Shown: positions 27,614-34,882 of the stretch, piece by piece
Layout of the letters: the number at the start of each line of letters is the position of its first letter
Position numbering within the stretch: position 1 is the first letter of the stretch
Assembly: GCA_963422745.1 (NCBI GenBank)
Contig: OY730477.1
Coordinates: 3,162,001 to 3,226,000 of the forward strand
Direction of reading: 5' to 3'
Source: G963422745 sp963422745
GTDB lineage: Bacteria > Actinomycetota > Acidimicrobiia > Acidimicrobiales > Aldehydirespiratoraceae
Length of the DNA: 64,000 nucleotides
Translations under genes and position numbers: made by a program
The notes under the pieces: model-generated
Told to the model about the DNA's origin: nothing
The model's database searches: none
The model's input: the letters and a program-made list of their open reading frames with translations, nothing else

Positions 27614-28245
27614 TCAAGGTATCTTGACATCGGCGTAGTTGTACCCGGATCCCCAGCTCCCGAAAGCTCCTCTTCTGTCGACGGCCTTGACCCGATAATA
27701 ATACTCAACACCCGGCGACAACCCCGACACACGATCCCTGAAAATAGTAGCACAGGTTGTACCGATCAGTTCATACGCGTCGCCCTCAACGGCCGCCGGA
27801 CGATACACCTCATATCGTGCCGAGTTCCCCGGCGGAGCCGTCCAAGAAACCACCACAGAACCAGCACTCACCACCGCAGACAAACCACTTGGCGGCGGAG
27901 TATAAATCCCAGCGGTATAATTCGAACCCGAACCCCAACCACCTAAGACTTCATAATGGTTAACGGCCTTGACCCGATAATAGTACTCAACACCCGGCGT
28001 CAACCCCGAAACATGATCCGTGTAAACAGTAGCGCGGGTTGTACCGATCAGTTCGTAGTCACTGCCCTTAGCCGCCGCCCGACGATACACCTCAGATACA
28101 AACCATGCGGATGACTCTCAGAGTCAGCCCCCGCAGCCTCCGCAGCAGCAACCAACACCGACAACAACCACAACACAGCCAACACTGCACCAAGAAACCA
28201 ACCAAACACCACCATCGGCCACCGCCCACACACAGACCGAATCAC
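27614..28245 (-). pseudogene. FN3-repeat protein, array copy 11, large internal deletion
   Basis: The start (MIRSVCGRWPMVVFGW, GTG 28245) and signal peptide are intact. About two and a half FN3 domains are missing: after the signal sequence (GADSESHPHG) the DNA jumps into the middle of the penultimate domain (YRRAAAKGSDYELIG) in the wrong frame. The last domain is complete and ends normally. At most one and a half FN3 domains remain. Confidence 0.8.
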
Positions 28246-28287
28246 AACTGCCCCCCTCTTTAGTTCCCGGCTACGAGAAACAATATC

Positions 28288-28293
28288 ATCTTA
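28288..28293 (-). promoter_or_regulatory. Predicted -10 element of FN3 copy 11
   Basis: TAAGAT on the minus strand, 43 bases from the start; the promoter outlives the broken gene. Confidence 0.4.
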
Positions 28294-28368
28294 GCCACCG
28301 TCTAACCAACCCTCACCTTGATCGGCCTGCGACTGCAAACCCAGACAACTGAATCGCGCGGTAAAGGC

Positions 28369-28479
28369 GAACGAGGCGGGCAAATGCGAGCACCCGTTTG
28401 GGTTGGCAGGTTCGCAGCAGCACGAATCCTCGTCTCACCGGACCAGAACACCTCGGAAACCACGACAATAAACCCATAA
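28369..28479 (+). pseudogene. dtxR remnant 10
   Basis: Near-identical in structure to the remnant at 21091: EAGK-region codons joined to the GEFAAARILVSPDQ segment and TAA. The flanking DNA (CTGCGACTGCAAACCCAGAC, CAGACAACTGAATCGCG) is also shared, which points to a duplication covering both units. Confidence 0.65.
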
Positions 28480-28607
28480 ACCGCGAACCATAACTCACAC
28501 AACACCGCACCCCGCTAGCTGCAATCAAGACCAGCTGTCATCAAGCTAGCTGTGATCAAGGCGACGGATCACCACCACCCCGGTGGGCATCTCGTTCCCA
28601 GTCTGCG

Positions 28608-30203
28608 TCAGTCGGATCGGGGTATCTTGACGTCGGCGTAGTTGGACCCGGATCCCCAGCTTCCTGAAGATCCTTTTCTGTCAACGGCCTTGACCCGATA
28701 GTAATATTCAACCCCCGGCGTCAACCCCGAAACGCGATCCCTGAAAACGGTAGAGCCGCTGGTTGTGCCGATCTGCTGATATTCATAGCCCTCAACGGCT
28801 GCCCGACGATACACCTCATATCTTGCTGGGTGCCCCGGCGGAGCCGTCCAAGAAACCACCACAGAACCAGCACTCACCACTGCCGACAAACCACTTGGCG
28901 GCGGGGTATAAATCGCAGCGGCGTAATTCGAACCCGATCCCCAACCACCTAAGGATTGATACTGGTTAACGGCCTTGATCCGATAGTAATACTCAACACC
29001 CGGCGTCAACCCCGAAACAAGATCCCTGAAAACAGTACCGTGAATCGTAGCACCGCTGGTTGTACCGATCCGCTCATACTCACTGCCCTTGACCGCCGCC
29101 CGACGATACACCTCATATTTCGCCGAATGCCCAATCGGAGCTGTCCAAGAAACCTCCACCGAATCATAATGTTTGTTAAACACTGCTGACAGAACAACAG
29201 GTGCTGGGATGGTAACAGCAGCGTAATTCGAACCCGATCCCCAACCACCTACACGCCCCATACTATCAACTGCCCTGACCCGATAGTAATATTCAACACC
29301 GGACTTCAATTGCTCGGCACTAGACTTATAGACAATGTCAGTGTCTACCGAAGAGTCTTGGGATGGCTTAGTAACGACTCGTTTGTACTGATCGCCCTTT
29401 ACCGCCTCCCGACGATACACTTTATATTCTTTCACACGCCCAGCCGGAGCCGTCCAAGAAACCTCCAATTTCCCATGATTGAGCATTGCCGATAAGCCAC
29501 TCGGTGCTGGGGTGATCACAGCGGCGTAATTCGAACCCGATCCCCAACTCCCTGAAGATCCCTTTCTGTCAACGGCCTTCACCCGATAGTAATACTCAAA
29601 ACCCGGCGTCAACCCCGAAACACGATCCCTGTAAACAGTAGCGCGGGTTGTACCAATCCGCTCATATTCGTCGCCCTCAAACGCCACCCGACGAAACACC
29701 ACATATTCTGCCGGGTGCCCCGGCGGAGCTGTCCAAGAAACTACCACAGAACCAGCACTCACCACCGCAGACAAACCACTCGGCGGCGGAGTATAAATCG
29801 CAACGGCAAAATTCGAACCCGGCCCCCAACCACCTAAGGACCCCTTGCTATCAACCGCCTTCACCCGATAGTAATACTCAACCCCCGGCGACAACCCCGA
29901 AACAGGATCCCTGAAAACAGTAGAGCCACGGGTTGCACCAATCCGCTCATAATCACTGCCCTCAAGCGCCGCCCGACGATACACCTGATATTCATTCACA
30001 TCCCCAGCCGGAGCCGTCCAAGAAACCACCACAGAACCATTACTCACCACCGCAGAAAGATCACGCGGAGAACTCTCAGACTGTGCCGACGCAGCCCCCG
30101 CAGCAACAACCGACACCGACAACAACCACAACACAACCAACACAGCACCAACAAACCAACAAAACACCACCATCGGCCACCGCCCCCACACAGACCGAAT
30201 CAC
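28608..30203 (-). CDS. Secreted FN3-repeat protein, array copy 12 (five FN3 domains)
   Basis: 531 aa, intact, from GTG 30203 (MIRSVWGRWPMVVFCW) with the long signal-peptide allele. Five FN3 domains: PRDLSAVVSNGS, PSGLSAVVSAGS, PSGLSAMLNHGK, PVVLSAVFNKHYDS and PSGLSAVVSAGS. From about 29650 to 30110 the DNA is almost identical to copy 8 (one substitution seen, Asn for Asp in the first domain); the copies then differ by an 18-base indel in the signal-peptide core. This is the copy nearest the iron transporter and may be closest to the ancestral position. Confidence 0.85.
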   Translation of the reverse strand: MIRSVWGRWPMVVFCWFVGAVLVVLWLLSVSVVAAGAASAQSESSPRDLSAVVSNGSVVVSWTAPAGDVNEYQVYRRAALEGSDYERIGATRGSTVFRDPVSGLSPGVEYYYRVKAVDSKGSLGGWGPGSNFAVAIYTPPPSGLSAVVSAGSVVVSWTAPPGHPAEYVVFRRVAFEGDEYERIGTTRATVYRDRVSGLTPGFEYYYRVKAVDRKGSSGSWGSGSNYAAVITPAPSGLSAMLNHGKLEVSWTAPAGRVKEYKVYRREAVKGDQYKRVVTKPSQDSSVDTDIVYKSSAEQLKSGVEYYYRVRAVDSMGRVGGWGSGSNYAAVTIPAPVVLSAVFNKHYDSVEVSWTAPIGHSAKYEVYRRAAVKGSEYERIGTTSGATIHGTVFRDLVSGLTPGVEYYYRIKAVNQYQSLGGWGSGSNYAAAIYTPPPSGLSAVVSAGSVVVSWTAPPGHPARYEVYRRAAVEGYEYQQIGTTSGSTVFRDRVSGLTPGVEYYYRVKAVDRKGSSGSWGSGSNYADVKIPRSD

Positions 30204-30257
30204 AACTTTGTCCCCCTCTTGAGTTCCCGGCTATCTCTAGTTCCCGGCTATAAGAAA

Positions 30258-30263
30258 ATCATA
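30258..30263 (-). promoter_or_regulatory. Predicted -10 element of FN3 copy 12
   Basis: TATGAT on the minus strand, about 55 bases from the start because the leader carries two copies of the 17-base unit. Confidence 0.45.
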
Positions 30264-30349
30264 GCCACCGTCCAACCAAACGCACAAACACCCTCCTATG
30301 ATTCGGCCTCCGACCTCAAACCCAGACAACCGAATCGCGTAGTTAGAGC

Positions 30350-30743
30350 GAACGAGGCGGGTAAATGGGAGCACGTGATCTCACCGCTAGTTGAGCGAGC
30401 GATGATGACACGACTCGGCCAGCCGACCGCATGTCCGCACGGCAACCCGATTCCGGGCACCAACTACATCGCACCCCCGCCCTGATCCCTCTCGGCACAC
30501 TTGACGTCAACACCGATTTCACAGTTCACCGGATCCCCGAAGAACTCGAATTCACCGACGGAATGCTTGACTTCCTAGAACGCTCCTCAATCACCCCAGG
30601 AACTCACGGGAAAGTCATCGAATCAGCCCCCAGACGGCACCGCCACCGGCGAAGCACCCGTTGGGATCGGAGAATTCGCAGCAGGACGGATCCTCGTCTC
30701 ACCGGACCAACGCACCGTAGAAACCACCACAACGAACCCGTAA
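30350..30743 (+). pseudogene. dtxR remnant 11, convergent with the real fbpB
   Basis: C-terminal half of the regulator starting at the EAGKWEHVIS region. Two small lesions break the frame: one lost base near 30477 (GCACCCCCGCCCTGATC) and an altered region near 30630 (CCCCCAGACGGCACCGCC). It ends in CCCGTAA about 55 bases before the fbpB stop. The dtxR/fbpB convergent order here is the template for the fbpB fossils found after the other dtxR copies. Confidence 0.75.
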
Positions 30744-30797
30744 TCTGCGTAACCATAACCCACACGCAACAAGACCTTCATACAACAAAGCACCCAG

Positions 30798-32402
30798 CTA
30801 ACTGTGATCAAGGCGACGAATCACCACCACCCAGGTGAGCACGGCCGACAGGGCTACCAGCACCACCGATGCCAGCGCTCCCTGCGCCAGAGCACCCCGC
30901 TCCCCTGCGCCCCAGATATCGGTGGCTAGCGTCTCAAAACCGATCGGTGCGAGCAGCAGGGTGGCGGGCAATTCCTTCATAGTCGACAACATGACCAGAG
31001 CAGCGCCGCTCAGCAGACCCGGAGCCATCAAGGGCAACTCGACTGTGGCGAATCGGCGGAGGCGACCCGCTCCGAGTGTTGCCGCAGCGTCGCTGAGGCG
31101 TCTGGGTACGGCATCGACGGCGACCTGCGATGCGCGCGTTGCCTGGGCACCGAAGTGCAGGACGTACGCCAGAATCAACAAGGGCAGGCTCTGGTACCAG
31201 CGGCTAACGAACGGCGCATCCACCGTCCAGAACACGATCGATAAGGCTATGACCACGCCGGGCAGTGCGAATCCCGCCACCACCATTGAGTTGGCGACGC
31301 CCGCTACCCGAGAACGATGACGCGAGATCATCCACGCCAGCGGCAACACCACAGCCACTGCTACGGCACCTGTGATCAACCCGGCCTGAGCGGTACGCAA
31401 GGTCGGAGCCACCAACGCGCCGAGGTCAATGGCCAGGCCGACCGTGTCGGATCCGGCGACGATCCCACGCCACGCCCAGAATCCGAGCACTGCGACCGGC
31501 CCAAGCAAGGCGTTGCCCAAAAACCCAATGACCAGCATCGTCATCAACGAACGCCATCTGCCCAAAGGCACGGTCAACGGCTCACGCGAACTCACTGTCT
31601 CGAACCGACTCCGTCGACGATCCAGGCATCGTTCCGCCGCGACCACCAGCAGGGCAACGCTACCCAGCAGCAACGACAAGCCCATCGCACGAGGCTGATC
31701 AAACAGCTTGTCTGCATAGATCTGCTCGGTGAGTGTGTTGTAGCCGAGCAAGGTGACCGCACCGAAATCAGATATCGAGTACAAAAAGACCAGCAGGGTT
31801 CCGGCCCAGATGCTGCTCGCCACCTGAGGCATGACCACTGTCGCGAATGCGCCCCAAGGGGAACGCCCGAGCAACCGCGCGGACTCCTCCAAGCTCGGGG
31901 GAAGCATCGACATCCTTGCTGCCACCGGCAGATAAACGTAAGGGTAAGTGAACAACGTGAGCACCAGCCATGCCCCGATGAATCCCCTCATCTCGGGCAA
32001 CGAGTCGATGCCAATGGGTGCAACCAGCTCCGAGACGAGGCCTCCGCGAGCGAACCCGGCTAGCAGAGCGGTAGCCCCTACAAAACTTGGAAATGCGAGC
32101 GGCAACGGTGCCAACAGTCGCCAAACTCGTCGACCCCACAGATCGGTCCTGACGGTAAGCCACCCAAGAGCCGTTCCAATGAAAGCCGCGCTTACAGACA
32201 CGCTGATCCCCAGCCACAGCGAACGCCGAAGCGGCGTGAGGGTATTTCGATCGAACAGTATCGAACCCAGGTCTGTACCCAGTTCGAGGTTGCGTCCTAC
32301 TATGTAGGCGAACGGCCCGACGAACACGGCACCGATGACAACCACCAGCACCGCAAGAGAGCGCGGAGCACCCTCGGGCCTATCGCTTGATACCGCTCTC
32401 AC
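30798..32402 (-). CDS. fbpB: Iron(III) ABC transporter permease, FbpB type
   Basis: 534 aa with two fused permease halves and about twelve membrane segments, as usual for FbpB/SfuB. EAA-type loops occur in both halves: ESARLLGRSPWGAF in the first and DAAATLGAGRLRRFA in the second. The start overlaps the end of fbpA by 23 bases, so the two are coupled. The end (VVVIRRLDHS) is the sequence whose antisense is scattered through the FN3 array. It forms the membrane pore for iron delivered by the binding protein. Confidence 0.9.
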   Translation of the reverse strand: MRAVSSDRPEGAPRSLAVLVVVIGAVFVGPFAYIVGRNLELGTDLGSILFDRNTLTPLRRSLWLGISVSVSAAFIGTALGWLTVRTDLWGRRVWRLLAPLPLAFPSFVGATALLAGFARGGLVSELVAPIGIDSLPEMRGFIGAWLVLTLFTYPYVYLPVAARMSMLPPSLEESARLLGRSPWGAFATVVMPQVASSIWAGTLLVFLYSISDFGAVTLLGYNTLTEQIYADKLFDQPRAMGLSLLLGSVALLVVAAERCLDRRRSRFETVSSREPLTVPLGRWRSLMTMLVIGFLGNALLGPVAVLGFWAWRGIVAGSDTVGLAIDLGALVAPTLRTAQAGLITGAVAVAVVLPLAWMISRHRSRVAGVANSMVVAGFALPGVVIALSIVFWTVDAPFVSRWYQSLPLLILAYVLHFGAQATRASQVAVDAVPRRLSDAAATLGAGRLRRFATVELPLMAPGLLSGAALVMLSTMKELPATLLLAPIGFETLATDIWGAGERGALAQGALASVVLVALSAVLTWVVVIRRLDHS

Positions 32403-33483
32403 GAATCAGCTCGATCGTGGCACCTAGACCGCCGCCGAGCAGTTCGTAGTCGATCGTGTCGGCGGCATAGCCAGCCAAAGGCGGCAGACCCTGCGGCACC
32501 TCCACACCTTCGACCAACGGGTATTCCTGCGTGTGGGCAACGAACTCGCCCTGAGCTTTCTCACTGAGCAGATATTCAAGCAGCTCTTGACTCGAGTCTT
32601 GATCATCAGATGACCCCAGCACAGCGGCTCCGGTGATGATGACCAGCGATCCCAAATCCTCCGCATCCAGGTAGTGATTGACGCTCGGCAAAGATGGGTC
32701 GGCTTCCAGCGCCCGAAGGTTGTAGTAATGGTTGACGAGGCCCATTTCGACTTCGCCTCGGCCGACAGCCTCAACGATGGCGGAGTTCTTCGGGTAGTTG
32801 GGGGCGCCGTTGGTGGCCATCCCCTCAAGCCATGTACGGGTGGCGTCGTCACCGAGTTCATTGCGCATGGCGGTTACGAAATCTTGAAAGGAGCTGTTGG
32901 CTGGCGCTACCGCCACGCGGCCTACGTAAAACGGCTCGGTGAGCTCAAGAACCGACGCTGGCAGGTGGGTCGATTCGACCAGGTCGCGGTTGTAGACAAC
33001 CACCCGCACCCGGCCGGTGATGCCCACCCAGGTGGCATCAGAGGCGGCGTATCGTTCGGGCACCTGTGCGACGATGTCATCGTTGAGTTCGATCAGGAGA
33101 CCTTCCCCGGCAAGCAACCCGAGCGCACCTGGGCTCTGGGAGATAAACACGTCCGCGGGTGAGGACTTGCCCTCGGTCTGGATCAGAAGCGCCAGCTCCG
33201 ACGACGAACCGTAGCGGGCTTCAACCTTGTGTCCGGTGGTGTTGCTGAAGGCTTGCAGAACAGGCCCGATCAGTTCCTCGTTGCGTCCCGAGTACACCGT
33301 GATAACCGATTCGGGCTCTGAGGCGGCCGGATCTCCGCCCTCCGAATCGTCTTCTCCGCCGCAGGATGCGGCAACGAACACTATGGCCGAGCAAAGCACC
33401 AGGATCCACGAGGTCAGGAAGTGACGCAGTAGACGCCATGGGAGGGTGCACAAGGCCGAATATGAAGACCCGTAAGTTGGCAT
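32380..33483 (-). CDS. fbpA: Iron(III)-binding lipoprotein, FbpA type
   Basis: 367 aa. A long N-terminal region leads into a lipoprotein signal ending VAASC (Cys41). The mature protein begins the type II solute-binding fold with ITVYSGRNEELIGPVLQAF. The paired tyrosines that bind Fe3+ in this family appear as VNHYYNLRALE. It captures ferric iron outside the membrane for FbpB/FbpC. The 142-base gap upstream holds a palindrome that could be a metal-regulator operator. Confidence 0.9.
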   Translation of the reverse strand: MPTYGSSYSALCTLPWRLLRHFLTSWILVLCSAIVFVAASCGGEDDSEGGDPAASEPESVITVYSGRNEELIGPVLQAFSNTTGHKVEARYGSSSELALLIQTEGKSSPADVFISQSPGALGLLAGEGLLIELNDDIVAQVPERYAASDATWVGITGRVRVVVYNRDLVESTHLPASVLELTEPFYVGRVAVAPANSSFQDFVTAMRNELGDDATRTWLEGMATNGAPNYPKNSAIVEAVGRGEVEMGLVNHYYNLRALEADPSLPSVNHYLDAEDLGSLVIITGAAVLGSSDDQDSSQELLEYLLSEKAQGEFVAHTQEYPLVEGVEVPQGLPPLAGYAADTIDYELLGGGLGATIELIRESGIKR

Positions 33484-33519
33484 GGAATCCCTAATTATCG
33501 GTGTTAGGCCTTCTTGAAG

Positions 33520-33533
33520 TTAAGTATGCCTAA
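33520..33533. promoter_or_regulatory. Palindrome upstream of fbpA, candidate DtxR/MntR-type operator
   Basis: TTAAGTATGCCTAA matches its own reverse complement (TTAGGCATACTTAA) at 10 of 14 positions. The TTAGGC-type half-sites resemble DtxR/IdeR boxes. It lies about 40 bases upstream of the fbpA start in an AT-rich stretch, where a repressor site would be expected. A further TTAGGC half-site at 33504-33509 may extend it. Binding by the nearby regulator is inference. Confidence 0.4.
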
Positions 33534-33625
33534 TAGAATTAGATTACCATACCAACACCAACACCAACACACACAACAACATCTTGGCGACCGACAGACC
33601 AGTAGTTGGCTCACTTCAAACGCAT

Positions 33626-34702
33626 CTAGTTGTCAACAGCGAAAGCGCGGCTCGCTGAGTTGCTGTGTTGAACACCCACCCGTTCACCAGGGCTATGGCG
33701 AGGAGTTCCCGAGGTGCGGCTCCGCAATCTCGATCCGTCAGCTAGACGCACAGTGACGAGTGCATCGTGGCCGTAATACTCGACGCCTTCCACCACAGCG
33801 TCGCCGTCAGCGCCAAGAAGCACTTCCTCGGGCCGTACCAGCACCTGCAGGGGACCCTTGCGCTCGGTTTGCAGGCGGACCCGCCCGATCGCCGTGATCG
33901 CACAGTCTCCGCGACCCTCACCGGCGAGAATGTCGGCATCACCGACAAAGCGGGCCACCCAGGGGTTGGCCGGACGGGTGTAGATCTCGGCGGGCGCACC
34001 TTGCTGGACGATGTGACCGTCTTTCATCACGGCCACCTCATCTCCCAACACGAAGGCCTCGTCTTGATCGTGGGTGACGAAAACCGCGTCGATTCGCAGT
34101 TCGCGCAACAGCGCCGTGACCTCGTTGCGTACATCGGCACGAAGGTTCATGTCAAGACTCGAAAAAGGCTCATCCATCAACAACACATCGGGTTGCGGCG
34201 CCAACGCCCGGGCGAGAGCAACACGTTGTTGTTGCCCACCCGACAAAGATCCCGGCAAGCGATCCGCCAGGGGTGCGATCCCGACCATTGCCAGGAGATC
34301 ATCTATGCGTGCACGCCCGATGTTCTGCCAGCGACGGCTGAACCGCAGGCCTCGTCGATGCCCCGACGACAGCCCATAGGCGACGTTGGAAGCGACCGTG
34401 AGGTGCGGAAACAGAGCCCAGTCCTGAAAGACCAGGCCAACCTTGCGCTTCTCGGGCGGCACATGCAGACCCGACCCGGCAACGAGGCGCTCTCGCAGGT
34501 AGATCTCGCCAGCGTCGATGCGTTGCAGTCCAGCGATCGCTCTCAGCAGAGTGGTCTTGCCGCAACCACTCGGGCCAAGAACAACCAGGTGAGTGCCGGG
34601 GGCCGAGTGCAGGTTCACGCCGTCCAGCACCGGGCCCTCGTTGAAGGTTACAGTTGCCGCGGAAACGTGTATGCCGCCTGTTTCCGAGGCAGTGTTAGGC
34701 AT
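33626..34702 (-). CDS. fbpC: Iron(III) ABC transporter ATP-binding protein, FbpC type
   Basis: 358 aa. Walker A GPSGCGKTT, Q-loop FQDWALFPHLTV, signature LSGGQQQR, Walker B LLMDEPFSSLD and switch VTHDQDEAF are present. A C-terminal regulatory domain from about residue 250 (AITAIGRVRLQTERKG... VLVRPEEVLLG) is TOBE-like, as in FbpC. It energises the FbpB permease. The order on the minus strand is fbpC, then fbpA and fbpB after 142 bases, so fbpAB probably has its own promoter in addition to read-through. Confidence 0.9.
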   Translation of the reverse strand: MPNTASETGGIHVSAATVTFNEGPVLDGVNLHSAPGTHLVVLGPSGCGKTTLLRAIAGLQRIDAGEIYLRERLVAGSGLHVPPEKRKVGLVFQDWALFPHLTVASNVAYGLSSGHRRGLRFSRRWQNIGRARIDDLLAMVGIAPLADRLPGSLSGGQQQRVALARALAPQPDVLLMDEPFSSLDMNLRADVRNEVTALLRELRIDAVFVTHDQDEAFVLGDEVAVMKDGHIVQQGAPAEIYTRPANPWVARFVGDADILAGEGRGDCAITAIGRVRLQTERKGPLQVLVRPEEVLLGADGDAVVEGVEYYGHDALVTVRLADGSRLRSRTSGTPRHSPGERVGVQHSNSASRAFAVDN

Positions 34703-34882
34703 GGCTCATACGCTATCGCAATGCTGCTTTATGCCAAGCAGCCAGTGCTGACAGCAGCCAGTGTTGACAGGAGCGGAACGGAATGGGTCTCGCCAGACCA
34801 GGGTTCTGCCGTCGTGGCGGCGATCATGATCCCTACGCCCTCGCCCAGGACCCGACCGGCGGTGTTGGCAGTGGACGTTCTG
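34703..34882. other. Intergenic region with an 18-base tandem duplication
   Basis: Between the helD end and the fbpC start, both on the minus strand. A direct repeat near 34738-34775 contains CAGCAGCCAGTG and TTGACAG. No further gene is seen. Confidence 0.5.

Noticed and set aside
8080..30203. Array as an integrated phage or transposon product
   Set aside because: No integrase, transposase, terminal inverted repeats or tRNA attachment site found; junction sequences are explained by duplication of the local locus.
31317..32063. 248-codon plus-strand frame opposite fbpB
   Set aside because: Shadow of the permease; composition is Gln/His/Arg-rich with no domain.
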